From contig NZ_JABWQP020000006.1 in assembly GCF_014268505.2 (NCBI RefSeq), positions 179,316 through 243,315 on the forward strand: a stretch of DNA of 64,000 nucleotides, read 5' to 3'. Below the pieces are notes generated by a model. That model was given only the letters and a program-made list of their open reading frames with translations, made no database searches and had not been told where the DNA came from. Below are positions 1-10,210 of this stretch, one piece after another; positions within the stretch are counted from its first letter, which is position 1; each line of letters starts with the position of its first letter. The stretch comes from Pseudomonas khorasanensis. GTDB taxonomy: Bacteria > Pseudomonadota > Gammaproteobacteria > Pseudomonadales > Pseudomonadaceae. Made by a program: the position numbers and the translations under genes.

Positions 1-1563
1 CGGCGCGATAACCACGCCACCGGCGTGTTTACCGACGTTACGCACGACGCCTTCGAGCTTGCGCGCCATCTCCCAGATTTCCGCGGCCTCTTCATCGACC
101 TTGATGAAGTCGCGCAGGATCTCTTCCTGCTCGTAGGCTTTCTCCAGGGTCATGCCGACTTCGAACGGAATCATCTTCGACAGGCGATCCGCCAGGCCAT
201 AGGACTTGCCCTGCACCCGCGCCACGTCGCGCACCACAGCCTTGGCGGCCATGGAACCGAACGTGATGATCTGGCTTACCGCGTTGCGGCCGTACTTCTC
301 GGCCACGTAGTCGATTACCCGGTCACGGCCGTCCATGCAGAAGTCGACGTCGAAGTCGGGCATCGAAACCCGTTCCGGGTTAAGAAAACGTTCGAACAGC
401 AGATCGTATTCCAGCGGATCGAGGTCGGTGATCTTCTGTACGTAAGCCACCAGCGAACCAGCACCCGACCCACGGCCAGGACCTACCGGCACGCCGTTAT
501 TCTTGGCCCACTGGATGAAGTCCATCACGATCAGGAAGTAACCGGGAAAGCCCATCTGGATGATGATATCCAGCTCGAAATTCAACCGGTCGACATAGAC
601 CTGACGCTTGGCCTCGTAATCTTCGGTGGTGTCCTTGGGCAGCAGCACCGCCAGGCGTTCTTCGAGCCCTTCGAAGGAGACCTTGCGGAAATATTCGTCG
701 ATGGTCATGCCATCGGGAATCGGGAAATTGGGCAAGAAGTGCGTGCCCAGTTTCACGTCGATGTTGCAGCGCTTGGCGATCTCGACAGTGTTTTCGATCG
801 CGTCGGGAATGTCGCTGAACAGCTCGATCATTTCCTCGGCGCTTTTCAGGTACTGCTGATCGCTGTAGTTCTTCGAACGCCGCGGATCGTCGAGGGCGCG
901 GCCCTCACCGATGCATACGCGGGTTTCGTGAGCGGCGAAGTCTTCCTGCTTGATGAATCGCACATCGTTGGTCGCGACCAGAGGCGCTCCGAGCTTGTCG
1001 GCCAGGGCTACGGCGCCGTGCAATTGCTCTTCATCGTTCGGGCGGTTGGTGCGCTGGATCTCCAGGTAGAAACGATCCGGGAACACGGCCATCCATTCGC
1101 GCGCCAGGGCTTCGGCTTCCGCCGGATTGCCGCCGATCATGGCCATGCCGATCTCGCCTTCTTTGGCGGCGGACAGCATGATCAAGCCTTCGCTGGCCTC
1201 GGCCACCCATTCGCGCTCGACGATCACCATGCCGTTGCGCTGACCTTCGATGAAGCCGCGAGAGATCAATTCGGTGAGGTTGCGATAACCCTGAGCGTTC
1301 ATCACCAGTAGGCTGATGCGGCTCAGCGGCGCGTCCGGGTCCTTGTTCGCCAGCCACAGGTCAGCGCCGCAGATCGGCTTGATGCCAGCACCCATGGCAT
1401 TTTTATAGAACTTGACCAGGGAACACATGTTGTTCTGATCGGTGACCGCTACCGCCGGCATGTTCAGCGCGGTCAGGGCCTTGACCAGTGGCTTGATCCG
1501 CACCAGCCCGTCGACCAGGGAGTATTCAGTGTGCAGGCGTAGATGAACGAATGAAGCCGGCAT
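1..1563 (-). CDS. dnaE: DNA polymerase III alpha subunit, N-terminal part
   Basis: Catalytic subunit of the replicative polymerase. Only the first 521 codons are inside the window; the 3' part runs off the left edge. The protein opens with [16 protein letters not shown], the start of the PHP domain of bacterial DnaE. At residues 401-409 it carries MPDFDVDFC, which holds the catalytic aspartate pair of the palm. [11 protein letters not shown] stretch lies shortly before it, as in the family. The ATG at 1561-1563 gives the N-terminus expected for gamma-proteobacterial DnaE. It lies 76 bases downstream of rnhB on the same strand, the conserved lpx-rnhB-dnaE order. A hairpin in that gap could separate it from the operon, and a possible promoter -10 sits in the hairpin loop. 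Identification is near certain; only completeness is unknown. Confidence 0.97.
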   Translation of the reverse strand, partial: MPASFVHLRLHTEYSLVDGLVRIKPLVKALTALNMPAVAVTDQNNMCSLVKFYKNAMGAGIKPICGADLWLANKDPDAPLSRISLLVMNAQGYRNLTELISRGFIEGQRNGMVIVEREWVAEASEGLIMLSAAKEGEIGMAMIGGNPAEAEALAREWMAVFPDRFYLEIQRTNRPNDEEQLHGAVALADKLGAPLVATNDVRFIKQEDFAAHETRVCIGEGRALDDPRRSKNYSDQQYLKSAEEMIELFSDIPDAIENTVEIAKRCNIDVKLGTHFLPNFPIPDGMTIDEYFRKVSFEGLEERLAVLLPKDTTEDYEAKRQVYVDRLNFELDIIIQMGFPGYFLIVMDFIQWAKNNGVPVGPGRGSGAGSLVAYVQKITDLDPLEYDLLFERFLNPERVSMPDFDVDFCMDGRDRVIDYVAEKYGRNAVSQIITFGSMAAKAVVRDVARVQGKSYGLADRLSKMIPFEVGMTLEKAYEQEEILRDFIKVDEEAAEIWEMARKLEGVVRNVGKHAGGVVIAP

Positions 1564-1592
1564 AGTGATCCTGTCCAGTTACATAGAGACAA

Positions 1593-1618
1593 CGAGGCCC
1601 GGATTGTACCGGGCCTCG
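1593..1618 (-). terminator. Hairpin between rnhB and dnaE, weak terminator or promoter region
   Basis: Perfect 10-bp arms (CGAGGCCCGG and CCGGGCCTCG) surround a 6-base loop. On the minus strand the hairpin is followed by TTGTCTCT rather than a clear T run. The loop read on the minus strand is part of TACAAT, a good -10 for dnaE, with CTGATG 17 bases upstream as a poor -35. It may act as a weak terminator for rnhB, as a dnaE promoter, or as both. Confidence 0.35.
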
Positions 1619-1639
1619 AATAAAACATCAGCCTTGCGC

Positions 1640-2281
1640 CTAAACCTGCGTCAGGCTTTCCAGCGCCTCGTAAGCCAGGCGTACCGGGGCGAACGAGCGG
1701 CGATGGATCGGCGTCGGACCGAGCCGCGCCAGTGCTTCCAGATGAACGGACGTCGGATAGCCTTTATGGCCGCCGATGCCGTAGCCCGGGTAGATCAATT
1801 CGAATGCAGCCATTTCCCGATCCCGACTGACCTTGGCCAGGATCGACGCCGCCGCAATCGCCGGCACCTTGCCGTCACCCTGTATCACGGCCTCGGCGCG
1901 CATCGGCAGTTGCGGGCAGCGGTTGCCATCGATCATCGCCAGTTTTGGCTGAATGTGCAGCCCGGCCACGGCGCGTTGCATGGCCAGCATGGTCGCGTGG
2001 AGGATGTTGAGTTCGTCGATTTCTTCGACTTCGGCGCGGGCGATGCACCAGCTCAGCGACTTTTCGATGATTTCTTCGTAGAGCTTTTCGCGCTTGGCCT
2101 CGGTGAGTTTCTTCGAGTCGTCGAGACCCAGAATCGGCCGGTTCGGATCAAGAATCACTGCCGCCGTCACCACCGCACCGCACAGTGGGCCGCGACCGAC
2201 TTCATCGACGCCGGCGACCAATTGTTCAACGTCAGCCACCAAGGTGAAATCGAGACCCATCTGCATGCTTGTCTTGCTCAT
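1640..2281 (-). CDS. rnhB: Ribonuclease HII
   Basis: Cleaves the RNA strand of RNA/DNA hybrids and starts removal of single ribonucleotides from DNA. The 213-residue protein has the type 2 RNase H signature [14 protein letters not shown] near residues 22-35, which carries the first catalytic Asp-Glu pair. Further conserved stretches are AMIDGNRCP and [14 protein letters not shown]. The chosen ATG overlaps the lpxB stop as ATGA, which favours translational coupling. Met6 and Met8 are alternative starts closer to the usual family length of about 200. It is co-directional with lpxB and is followed by dnaE. Confidence 0.95.
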   Translation of the reverse strand: MSKTSMQMGLDFTLVADVEQLVAGVDEVGRGPLCGAVVTAAVILDPNRPILGLDDSKKLTEAKREKLYEEIIEKSLSWCIARAEVEEIDELNILHATMLAMQRAVAGLHIQPKLAMIDGNRCPQLPMRAEAVIQGDGKVPAIAAASILAKVSRDREMAAFELIYPGYGIGGHKGYPTSVHLEALARLGPTPIHRRSFAPVRLAYEALESLTQV

Positions 2282-3408
2282 TGTTTTTTGCCGATCAGGT
2301 TAAGGACGGCGTCCGCCGCCTGATTCGAGGCATCGCGCCGCAACGTGCGGTGGATCTCGTCAAAGCCCCGGGTCTGCTCCTCGCCGCCTTCGATCAGCGG
2401 CGACAAGGTCTGCGCCAAGGCTTCGACAGTCGCATCATCCTGCAACAGTTCCGGTACGAGCAAGCGCTGGGCCAGCAAGTTGGGCAACGACACGTACGGG
2501 CTCTTGACCATGCGCTTGAGGATCCAGAACGTCAGCGGCGCCAATCGATACGCCACCACCATCGGCCGCTTGTACAGCAGCGCTTCAAGGGTAGCGGTGC
2601 CGGAAGCGATCAGCACGGCGTTGCACGCGGCGAGAGCCAGGTGGGATTTGCCGTCGAGCAAGGTCACTGGCAAATCACGCCCGGTGAGCAACGCTTCAAG
2701 TTGCACCCGGCGTTCCGGATTCGCACAGGGTATGACAAAACGCACGCCCGGGCGCATGGCCCGCAGACGTTCGGCAGTGTCGAGGAACAGCGCACCCAGG
2801 CGACTGACTTCACCGCCACGGCTGCCCGGCATCAGGGCCACCAGCGGCCCGTCGGGCAAACCCAACTCGGCACGTGCGGCGGCGCGATCGGCCTCCAGCG
2901 GAATGGTGTCGGCCAAGGTGTGGCCGACGAATCGCACCGGTACGCCCTTCTCTTCGTAGAACTTCGCTTCGAACGGCAACAAGGTGAGCATCAGGTCGCA
3001 ACCTTCGCGAATCTTCAGCACACGCTTCTGCCGCCATGCCCACACCGATGGGCTGACGTAATGCACGGTTTTGATCCCGGCCTGACGCAGCTTGAGTTCG
3101 ATATTGAGGGTGAAGTCCGGCGCGTCGATACCGATAAACACGTCCGGCTTCGCGGCGATCAGCGTGGCGATCAGGTCCTTGCGGCGCTTGAGCAATTCAC
3201 GCAGCCGACCCAGGACTTCCACCAGACCCATGACCGACAAACGCTCCATGGGAAAGTAGGAGGTCAGCCCCTCGGCCTGCATCAGCGGACCGCCGACACC
3301 GATGAACTCGACCGCAGGATGCTGAGCCTTGAGCGCACGCATGAGGCCGGCGCCAAGAATGTCGCCGGAAGCCTCCCCCGCCACCAGCGCAATACGCAGA
3401 CTGGCCAT
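2278..3408 (-). CDS. lpxB: Lipid-A-disaccharide synthase
   Basis: Glycosyltransferase of family GT19 that condenses UDP-2,3-diacylglucosamine with lipid X to form the lipid A disaccharide at the inner face of the cytoplasmic membrane. The 376-residue protein starts with [18 protein letters not shown], the N-terminal Rossmann signature of LpxB. It also has [13 protein letters not shown], the conserved patch seen across the family. Length is normal. It begins 2 bases after the lpxA stop and overlaps rnhB by 4 bases, so it is translated within the lpxD-fabZ-lpxA-lpxB-rnhB operon. Confidence 0.97.
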   Translation of the reverse strand: MASLRIALVAGEASGDILGAGLMRALKAQHPAVEFIGVGGPLMQAEGLTSYFPMERLSVMGLVEVLGRLRELLKRRKDLIATLIAAKPDVFIGIDAPDFTLNIELKLRQAGIKTVHYVSPSVWAWRQKRVLKIREGCDLMLTLLPFEAKFYEEKGVPVRFVGHTLADTIPLEADRAAARAELGLPDGPLVALMPGSRGGEVSRLGALFLDTAERLRAMRPGVRFVIPCANPERRVQLEALLTGRDLPVTLLDGKSHLALAACNAVLIASGTATLEALLYKRPMVVAYRLAPLTFWILKRMVKSPYVSLPNLLAQRLLVPELLQDDATVEALAQTLSPLIEGGEEQTRGFDEIHRTLRRDASNQAADAVLNLIGKKQ

Positions 3409-3410
3409 GA

Positions 3411-4187
3411 TCAGCGGGTGATGCCGCGGGTCGACGACTGGATGGAGTCACGAAATATCGCGACTTCCGGGAACTGTGTGGCGGTATCGACCAATTCGGC
3501 CAATGCCTGCTCAACCGTCAGCCCTTGGCGATACACCGTTTTGTACGCACGGCGCAGCGCGTGAATGGCGTCTTCGCTGAATCCGCGTCGGCGCATGCCC
3601 TCGAAGTTCATGCTGCGCGCTTCGGCGGGGTTGCCGAAAACGGTAACGAACGCCGGAACGTCCTTGCCGATCGCCGTGCCCATGCCGGAAAAACTGTGGG
3701 CGCCAATGTGGCAGTACTGATGCACCAGGGTAAACCCGGAAAGGATCGCCCAATCGTCAACGTGTACATGCCCTGCCAACGCAGTGTTGTTGACCAGGAT
3801 GCAGTGGTTGCCGATGACGCTGTCGTGGCCGATGTGGGCATAGGCCATGATCAGGTTGTGATCACCCAGCGTGGTTTCCGAACGGTCCTGAACAGTGCCA
3901 CGATGAATCGTCACGCCTTCGCGGATGACGTTGTGATCACCGATCACCAGGCGGGTTTCCTCGCCTTTGTACTTCAAATCGGGGGTGTCCTCGCCTACCG
4001 AAGAAAACTGGTAGATGCGATTGTGTTTACCAATGAGGGTCGGGCCCTTGAGGATCACATGCGGCCCGATCACGGTACCCTCGCCGATTTCCACACCTGC
4101 GCCGATGATCGACCACGGGCCGACCTCGACGCCGTCAGCCAGTACGGCGGACGGATCGATGATTGCGCGAGGGTCAATCAAACTCAT
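3411..4187 (-). CDS. lpxA: UDP-N-acetylglucosamine O-acyltransferase
   Basis: First step of lipid A synthesis: moves a 3-hydroxyacyl chain from ACP to the 3-OH of UDP-GlcNAc. The 258-residue protein is a left-handed beta helix of hexapeptide repeats (for example [11 protein letters not shown]). The likely catalytic His is His121 in [10 protein letters not shown]. Met169 in SFSGMG sits where P. aeruginosa LpxA has the residue that limits the acyl chain to 10 carbons, so 3-hydroxydecanoate is the predicted substrate. I chose the internal start [10 protein letters not shown] because it overlaps the fabZ stop by 4 bases and gives the standard length. A longer frame reaching 4253 would sit inside fabZ. 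Confidence 0.96.
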   Translation of the reverse strand: MSLIDPRAIIDPSAVLADGVEVGPWSIIGAGVEIGEGTVIGPHVILKGPTLIGKHNRIYQFSSVGEDTPDLKYKGEETRLVIGDHNVIREGVTIHRGTVQDRSETTLGDHNLIMAYAHIGHDSVIGNHCILVNNTALAGHVHVDDWAILSGFTLVHQYCHIGAHSFSGMGTAIGKDVPAFVTVFGNPAEARSMNFEGMRRRGFSEDAIHALRRAYKTVYRQGLTVEQALAELVDTATQFPEVAIFRDSIQSSTRGITR

Positions 4188-4624
4188 ACTTTTTGTTCCG
4201 CGCAGATGATCTCGGCCGAGCAGACCGGTTTGCCATCGACCGAAGCCTGGCATTCAAACTTCCAGATCTTGCGCTTGCAGCTGATGAAGGTCGCTTCAAG
4301 GATCAACTGGTCGCCCGGCTTGACTGGCTGGCGAAAGCGCAGCTTGTCGGAACCGACGAAGTAGTAAAGGGTGCCATCAGCCGGTTTGACGTCGAGCATT
4401 TTGAAACCGAGGATCCCGGCAGCCTGAGCCATTGCTTCGATGATCAGCACGCCCGGCATGATTGGATGCGCAGGAAAATGACCATTGAAGAACGGTTCAT
4501 TGATGCTGACATTCTTGTAGGCGCGAATTCGCTTGCCTTCAGTGTCCAGTTCCACCACCCGGTCCACCAGCAGGAACGGGTAACGGTGAGGCAGGTATTC
4601 GCGAATCTCGTTGATGTCCATCAT
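4184..4624 (-). CDS. fabZ: 3-hydroxyacyl-ACP dehydratase FabZ
   Basis: Dehydrates 3-hydroxyacyl-ACP in fatty acid elongation and competes with LpxA for the same 3-hydroxyacyl pool. The 146-residue hot-dog fold has the catalytic His49 in [10 protein letters not shown] and Glu63 in [12 protein letters not shown]. The start is [10 protein letters not shown]. No strong Shine-Dalgarno lies before it (CTTTCCCCTGAA), unusual for an essential gene. A 106-base gap with no obvious gene separates it from lpxD upstream. The stop codon overlaps the lpxA start. Confidence 0.96.
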   Translation of the reverse strand: MMDINEIREYLPHRYPFLLVDRVVELDTEGKRIRAYKNVSINEPFFNGHFPAHPIMPGVLIIEAMAQAAGILGFKMLDVKPADGTLYYFVGSDKLRFRQPVKPGDQLILEATFISCKRKIWKFECQASVDGKPVCSAEIICAEQKV

Positions 4625-4730
4625 TTCAGGGGAAAGCCTATGTAAAGATTGGGAGCGCGACTGACGCGCACTCCTCTAGCAAATCAAGGAGGCAGTCTAG
4701 AGGCTGTGCACACTTGATATGGAAATGGTA

Positions 4731-5786
4731 TCAGCCATCAGATGAAGCATTGCCGCCAGGGGTCACTTCCCCTACGCGCTTTTCCAGCTGTTTCAGCCGT
4801 CGCGCGATGTCGTCGAGCTGACGGATGCGGGCCGCGCTTTTGCGCCATTCGGCCGCCGGTTGCATGGCTGTACCGGAAGAATAGGCACCCGGCTCGGTAA
4901 TCGAGTGGGTCACCATGGTCATCCCGGTCAGGAAAACGTTGTCACAAATATCAATGTGGCCAACCAGACCAACGCCACCGGCGAGCATGCAGTGCTTGCC
5001 GATTTTGGTGCTGCCGGAGATGCCGACACACGCCGCCATGGCGGTGTGGTCACCGACCTGGACGTTGTGGGCAATCTGGATCTGGTTGTCGAGCTTGACG
5101 CCATTGCCGATCACGGTATCGGCCAACGCGCCACGGTCGATCGCGGTGTTCACGCCAATCTCGACATCGTCGCCGATGGTCACACCACCGATCTGTGCGA
5201 TTTTCTGCCAGACGCCTTTTTCGTTGGCGAAGCCAAAACCCTCACCGCCGATCACCGCGCCGGACTGAATCACCACGCGTTTGCCGATCCGCACGTCGTG
5301 ATACAGCGTGACCCGCGGAGCGAGCCAGCCGCCCTCGCCGATCTCGCTACGAGCGCCGATGAAGCAATGCGCGCCGAGCGTCACCTGTGCAGCGATGCGC
5401 GCACCGGCTTCGATCACCACGAACGGGCCGATGCTGGCGCTTGGATCAACCACTGCGTCCGCTGCGATGACCGCGCTCGGATGAATGCCGCCCGGGGCTT
5501 TCGGCTTGGGATCGAACAGATGCGAGATACGTGCGTAAGCCAGATAAGGATCCGGCACCACCAAAGCATTACCGGCAAAACCTTCGGCGTCAGCTTCCTT
5601 GAGCAGCAATGCAGCTGCCTGCGAACCGGCCAGGTATTTGCGGTATTGAGGATTTGCCAGAAAGCTCAACTGAGCTGGGCCAGCCTCTTGCAAAGTGGCT
5701 AGCCCAGTAATTTGCTTCTCGGGGTCGCCACGCAGGGTGGCGCCGAGGTGCTCGGCCAACTGGCCGAGCTTGATAGTCACGGTCAT
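4731..5786 (-). CDS. lpxD: UDP-3-O-acylglucosamine N-acyltransferase
   Basis: Third step of lipid A synthesis: adds the N-linked 3-hydroxyacyl chain to UDP-3-O-acylglucosamine. The 351-residue protein has an N-terminal uridine-binding domain (residues 1-100) followed by many hexapeptide repeats of the left-handed beta helix (such as [14 protein letters not shown]). The active-site region [20 protein letters not shown] is present, and a C-terminal helix holds RLKQLEKRV. It begins 3 bases after the skp stop and is the first lipid A gene of the operon. Confidence 0.96.
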   Translation of the reverse strand: MTVTIKLGQLAEHLGATLRGDPEKQITGLATLQEAGPAQLSFLANPQYRKYLAGSQAAALLLKEADAEGFAGNALVVPDPYLAYARISHLFDPKPKAPGGIHPSAVIAADAVVDPSASIGPFVVIEAGARIAAQVTLGAHCFIGARSEIGEGGWLAPRVTLYHDVRIGKRVVIQSGAVIGGEGFGFANEKGVWQKIAQIGGVTIGDDVEIGVNTAIDRGALADTVIGNGVKLDNQIQIAHNVQVGDHTAMAACVGISGSTKIGKHCMLAGGVGLVGHIDICDNVFLTGMTMVTHSITEPGAYSSGTAMQPAAEWRKSAARIRQLDDIARRLKQLEKRVGEVTPGGNASSDG

Positions 5787-5789
5787 GGG

Positions 5790-6293
5790 TTACTTCAGCT
5801 GATTCATGCGCTCGATAACCTGGCGCGTGATGTCGTACTGAGGTTTGACATCGATGACTGCGCCACGCTCGAATACCAGGTCAAAACCACCTTTCTTGAT
5901 GACTTCTTCCACAGCGCTGTCCAGTTTTGGCTTCAGCTGCTTGAGCATTTCACGGTCGGCAACGGCTTTGGCTTCGTTCAGTTCCTTGGACTGGAACTGG
6001 AAGTCACGGGCCTTTTGCTTGAATTCCAGCTCGAGACGCTCACGCTCGCCCTGCTGCATCTTGTCGCCACCGGCCATCAGGCGGTCCTGAATGCCTTTGG
6101 CGCTGCTTTCCAGGGTTTTCAGCTTGGTCAGTTGCGGACCGAACTTCTTCTCGGCATCCACGGCGTATTTCTTGGCCGCATCGGATTCCAGCAATGCCAT
6201 TTGATAATTCAGCACGGCAATTTTCATGTCGGCAAACGCCGGGCCTGCCACCAGTAAGGAGGCGAGGAGAACCAATTGAGTCAACTTACGCAC
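5790..6293 (-). CDS. skp: Periplasmic chaperone Skp/OmpH
   Basis: Periplasmic holdase that carries unfolded outer-membrane proteins to the BAM complex. The 167-residue precursor has a signal peptide of about 21 residues (MRKLTQLVLLASLLVAGPAFA, cleaved before DMKIAV). The rest is strongly charged helix with coiled-coil character (for example GERERLELEFKQKARDFQF), as expected for the tentacle arms of the Skp trimer. It sits between bamA and lpxD, the classical gamma-proteobacterial order, 45 bases downstream of bamA. Confidence 0.94.
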   Translation of the reverse strand: MRKLTQLVLLASLLVAGPAFADMKIAVLNYQMALLESDAAKKYAVDAEKKFGPQLTKLKTLESSAKGIQDRLMAGGDKMQQGERERLELEFKQKARDFQFQSKELNEAKAVADREMLKQLKPKLDSAVEEVIKKGGFDLVFERGAVIDVKPQYDITRQVIERMNQLK

Positions 6294-6338
6294 GATGCAC
6301 TCCTACAAAATCCATTGTCGTTATCTAGGGTCAGACGC

Positions 6339-8729
6339 TTAGAAGGTCTGACCAAGGGAGAATTGGAACACTTGAGTTTCAGCTTCATCCGGTTTCTTGA
6401 TCGGCATCGCCAAGGCAAAGCTCAGAGGGCCCAGTGCGGTGACCCAGGTCACGCCCACACCGACGGAACTGGCCATGTTGCTCAGGCTGATGTCATTGCA
6501 CTGCGTGCTTGAAGTCGAACCGACAGTAGCGTTGGTTGTTTTCTCGCACTTGGAATCGAATACGTTACCCACATCCCAGAATACCGAGGTGCGCAAGGAG
6601 CGTTGATCTTTAACGAATGGCAACGGGAACAACACTTCGACGCCACCTTGAATCAACACGTTACCGCCGAATGGCAGTGGATCCTGATCCGGGTCGGCAA
6701 GCGTACCCGCATTGCCAGTTACAGCTGCGCCGCGGCTCGGCGTACTGCGTGGGCCAAGGGTGCTGTCCTTGAAGCCACGTACCGAGTTAAAGCCACCCGC
6801 GTAGTAGTTTTCGTAGAATGGCAAGCCGTCTGTCGAACCGTAACCATCGCCATAACCGAGCTCGGTGTGCAAGCGCATGGTGTAGTTTTCAGTGATTGGC
6901 TGGAACAACTGACCACGGTAATCGAGTTTGAAGAACGACAGATCGCTGCCCGGAATGGTGGTCTCCAGTGTCAGGCTCTGAGAACGACCACGGGTCGGAA
7001 GCACGCCTTTGTTCAACGTCGACTCGGACCAACCGGCGGAAGCTTTGAAGTTCAGGTATTTGTCGCCTTCTTTGTTAACGAAGTCGAAAATCTCGTCAAC
7101 GGTGTAGTTACCAGTACTGATCTCATCCTGCTGAACGGACGCACCGAACGTCAGACGCGAAGTTTCGCTGATCGGGTAGCCCACGTTGACACCGGCACCC
7201 AGGCTGTCTACTGCATAGCTTGAAAGATCGGTATCGAGTTCATCGTAGTCAGTGGTGCGATAGAACGCGTTGTAACCCAGGCTCACGCCATCGGCGGTCC
7301 AGTAGGGGTCAACGTAGCCAAAGTTGTAGCGGCTCTGGTATTCGCTGCGGGTCAGGCCGACGCTGACGCGGTTACCGGTACCGAGGAAGTTGTTCTGGGT
7401 GATCGAGCCACCAAGGATCAAACCGGCGCTTTGCGCGAAACCGACGCTGGCCGTGATCGAGCCGGATGCCTGTTCTTCAACCGCGTAGTTCACGTCAACC
7501 TGGTCGTCGACACCTGGCACAGCCGGGGTTTCAACGTTTACTTCCTTGAAGAAACCCAGGCGCTCCAGACGGGTCTTGGACTGGTCGATCAGGTAGGTCG
7601 AAGCCCAGCCACCTTCCATCTGACGCATTTCACGACGCAGCACTTCGTCTTCGGACTTGGTGTTGCCACGGAAGTTGATGCGGTTGACGTAGGCACGCTT
7701 GCCCGGATCGACAGCGAAGAGGATGTCTACAGTGTTGTCGTCATCGTGCGGCTGAGGCACGCCGTTGACGTTGGCGAAGGTGTAACCCTCGTTACCCAGA
7801 CGGCGGGTGATCAATTCGGAGGTCGTGGTCATCAGCTTGCGCGAGAACACCTGGCCTTTCTGCACCAGCAACAGCGATTTGATCTGGTCTTCAGGGACTT
7901 TCAGGTCACCGCTGAGTTTGACGTCACGAACGGTGTACTTCTCGCCTTCGGTCACATTGACAGTGATGTAGACGTGCTTCTTGTCCGGGGTGATGGACAC
8001 CTGGGTCGAAGCGATGTCCATGTTGATATAGCCGCGGTCCAGGTAGTAGGAACGCAGACGCTCCAGGTCACCGGAGAGTTTTTCACGGGCATATTTGTCG
8101 TCGTTCTTGAAGAACGACAGCCAGTTGGTGGTTTTCAGTTCGAACAGGTCGGTCAGGTCTTCCTCAGGGAAAACCGTGTTGCCCACCACGTTGATGTGCT
8201 GAATGGCGGCAACGGTGCCCTCGTTGATCTTGACTTTAAGACCCACACGGTTACGCGGCTGCGATACCACTTCGGTATCGACGGTAGCCGAGTAACGACC
8301 CTGGGCAACGTACTGACGTTGCAGTTCGTTACGCACACCTTCGAGGGTGGCGCGCTGGAAGATCTCGCCTTCGGACAGACCGGATTGCTTGAGGCCTTTC
8401 ATCAGGTCTTCAGTGGAAATCGCCTTGTTGCCTTCGATTTCGATACTGGCGACCGACGGACGCTCGACCACGGTGATGACCAGAACGTTGCCTTCGCGGC
8501 CCAGCTGGATATCTTGAAAGAAGCCGGTTTTGAACAACGCACGAGTGGATTCCACCAGGCGACGATCATCCGCCTGCTCGCCGACGTTCAACGGCAAGGC
8601 ACCAAAGACGCTACCCGCGGAGACCCGCTGGAGGCCATTGACGCGAATATCAGAGATAGTGAAGGACTCGGCGTGAACTTCGGCGATCATCAATACGGTG
8701 AGAACCGCAGTTAGCAGCAGACGTTTCAT
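6339..8729 (-). CDS. bamA: Outer membrane protein assembly factor BamA
   Basis: Core of the BAM machine that folds and inserts beta-barrel proteins in the outer membrane. The 796-residue precursor has a signal peptide ending near EVHAESF. Five POTRA domains cover about residues 24-420. A C-terminal barrel follows, with the conserved VRGF of loop 6 near residue 650, and the chain ends in aromatic F (FSLGQTF). Two cysteines in a late extracellular loop (CEKTTN and TQCND) may form a disulfide. I use the ATG at 8727-8729. An in-frame TTG 27 bases upstream would spoil the signal peptide. A terminator-shaped hairpin lies between rseP and this gene. Confidence 0.97.
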   Translation of the reverse strand: MKRLLLTAVLTVLMIAEVHAESFTISDIRVNGLQRVSAGSVFGALPLNVGEQADDRRLVESTRALFKTGFFQDIQLGREGNVLVITVVERPSVASIEIEGNKAISTEDLMKGLKQSGLSEGEIFQRATLEGVRNELQRQYVAQGRYSATVDTEVVSQPRNRVGLKVKINEGTVAAIQHINVVGNTVFPEEDLTDLFELKTTNWLSFFKNDDKYAREKLSGDLERLRSYYLDRGYINMDIASTQVSITPDKKHVYITVNVTEGEKYTVRDVKLSGDLKVPEDQIKSLLLVQKGQVFSRKLMTTTSELITRRLGNEGYTFANVNGVPQPHDDDNTVDILFAVDPGKRAYVNRINFRGNTKSEDEVLRREMRQMEGGWASTYLIDQSKTRLERLGFFKEVNVETPAVPGVDDQVDVNYAVEEQASGSITASVGFAQSAGLILGGSITQNNFLGTGNRVSVGLTRSEYQSRYNFGYVDPYWTADGVSLGYNAFYRTTDYDELDTDLSSYAVDSLGAGVNVGYPISETSRLTFGASVQQDEISTGNYTVDEIFDFVNKEGDKYLNFKASAGWSESTLNKGVLPTRGRSQSLTLETTIPGSDLSFFKLDYRGQLFQPITENYTMRLHTELGYGDGYGSTDGLPFYENYYAGGFNSVRGFKDSTLGPRSTPSRGAAVTGNAGTLADPDQDPLPFGGNVLIQGGVEVLFPLPFVKDQRSLRTSVFWDVGNVFDSKCEKTTNATVGSTSSTQCNDISLSNMASSVGVGVTWVTALGPLSFALAMPIKKPDEAETQVFQFSLGQTF

Positions 8730-8764
8730 GAAGTCCTTTCTTATTCCAACTGGCAATAAACAAA

Positions 8765-8783
8765 CTGCCGCAAAATGCGGCAG
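8765..8783 (-). terminator. Hairpin with U-rich tail in the bamA leader
   Basis: On the minus strand CTGCCGCA-TTT-TGCGGCAG forms a perfect 8-bp stem and is followed by TTTGTTTATT. It lies 20 bases after the rseP stop and 36 bases before the bamA start. Its shape is that of an intrinsic terminator or attenuator inside the operon; it could instead stabilise processed mRNA ends. Confidence 0.5.
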
Positions 8784-8803
8784 ATTCGCAATTCAGCGAA
8801 GCG

Positions 8804-10156
8804 TTACAGACGACCCAGATCGTTGACCAGAGCAAGCAACATCACCCCGACCACCAAGCTGATACCGATCTGTATCCCCCAACCTTGCACCCGATCCGAC
8901 AAGGGACGACCACGCGCCCACTCGATCAGATAAAACAACAAATGCCCCCCATCCAGTACAGGAATAGGCAGCAAATTCAGAACGCCCAGGCTAATACTCA
9001 GATAAGCAAGGAAATTCAGGAAATCAGCGACGCCCGACTGGGCAGAAGCGCCCGCCACTTTAGCAATGGTTATCGGTCCACTCAAGTTTTTTACCGAGAG
9101 CTCGCCGAACAGCATTTTCTTCAGTGAATCGAGCGTCAGAATGCTCATGGTCCAAGTACGACGGGCGCCCTCGCCAATCGCGGCCAACGGCCCATAACTG
9201 ACCTCGCGGATCATTTCCGGCGGCCAGTCGATTGCCTTCACGCCAGCGCCCAGATAACCGCTTGGCGACTTGCTTTCGCCGCGGGCTGCCAGAGTGACCG
9301 GGACGTCGATTTGAGCACCATCGCGCTCCACGCGCAGCATGATTTTGGTATCAGGACGCGTACGTACGGTGTCGACTACCTGCTGCCAATCGGTGAGCGA
9401 CTGCCCATCCAGGGACAGCAAGCGATCACCGGTTTTCAGTCCCGCTGCCTGAGCCGGGCCTTTGGGATCCAGTTCGGCCAGTACCGGCGGCAGAGCCGGG
9501 CGCCATGGACGAATGCCCAGAGAGCGGATCGGGTCAGGCTCATCGGCACCTTTGAGCCAGTTATCCAGCGCCAGCTCGCGAGGTGACTCAGCGGTTGAGC
9601 CCTGCTCACGCACCAACAATTGAATGGCACCGCTTTCACCGAGGCGACGCACCAGCTGCAGATTGACTGCTGCCCAACCGGATGTCGGCTCGCCATCGAT
9701 CGAGACGATCTCCTGACCGGCAGTCAAACCGGCCTTGGCGGCAATACTGCCGGATTCGACCGCACCAATAACAGGACGCACCTGCTCGCTGCCGAGCATG
9801 GCCAAGACCCAGAAGAACACCAACGCCAGCAGAAAGTTGGCGATGGGGCCCGCCGCTACGATAGCGATACGTTGACGAACCGACTTTCGATTGAACGACT
9901 GATCGAGCTGATCGACCGGCACTTCGCCTTCGCGCTCATCAAGCATCTTGACGTAGCCACCCAGCGGAATCGCTGCGACCACGAACTCGGTACCTTGCTT
10001 GTCGTGCCAGCGCAGCAACGGCATGCCAAAGCCCACGGAAAAACGCAGAACCTTGACGCCACAGCGCCGCGCGACCCAGAAGTGGCCGAATTCATGAAAG
10101 GTGACCAGCACACCCAGGGCGATCAGGGTGCCGGCAATCATATAGAGCGCGCTCAT
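8804..10156 (-). CDS. rseP: Site-2 protease RseP (MucP)
   Basis: Intramembrane zinc protease that makes the second cut in the anti-sigma factor (MucA in Pseudomonas), releasing AlgU for the envelope-stress response. The 450-residue protein has the zinc motif HEFGH at residues 21-25 in the first membrane helix. Two PDZ domains lie in the middle (about 110-310). The second metal-binding motif LLPIPVLDGGH sits near residue 395, with a final membrane helix before the C-terminus. It lies between dxr and bamA as in other pseudomonads. A candidate AlgU promoter in this window (53891-53918) is a possible downstream target. Confidence 0.96.
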   Translation of the reverse strand: MSALYMIAGTLIALGVLVTFHEFGHFWVARRCGVKVLRFSVGFGMPLLRWHDKQGTEFVVAAIPLGGYVKMLDEREGEVPVDQLDQSFNRKSVRQRIAIVAAGPIANFLLALVFFWVLAMLGSEQVRPVIGAVESGSIAAKAGLTAGQEIVSIDGEPTSGWAAVNLQLVRRLGESGAIQLLVREQGSTAESPRELALDNWLKGADEPDPIRSLGIRPWRPALPPVLAELDPKGPAQAAGLKTGDRLLSLDGQSLTDWQQVVDTVRTRPDTKIMLRVERDGAQIDVPVTLAARGESKSPSGYLGAGVKAIDWPPEMIREVSYGPLAAIGEGARRTWTMSILTLDSLKKMLFGELSVKNLSGPITIAKVAGASAQSGVADFLNFLAYLSISLGVLNLLPIPVLDGGHLLFYLIEWARGRPLSDRVQGWGIQIGISLVVGVMLLALVNDLGRL

Positions 10157-10210
10157 CTACTTTCTCCGCAATCCCGTTCAGTGTCGCGTGCAGCCAGTGT
10201 GTTACAGATT

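Noticed and set aside
25..1311. Long open frame on the plus strand opposite dnaE (428 codons)
   Set aside because: It is the exact antisense of the dnaE coding region. High-GC genes with G or C at third positions keep the opposite strand open. No ribosome binding site or known domain.
2269..3564. Plus-strand frame opposite lpxB and part of lpxA (431 codons)
   Set aside because: Antisense shadow of two well-identified genes; low-complexity Gln/His/Arg composition typical of such shadows.
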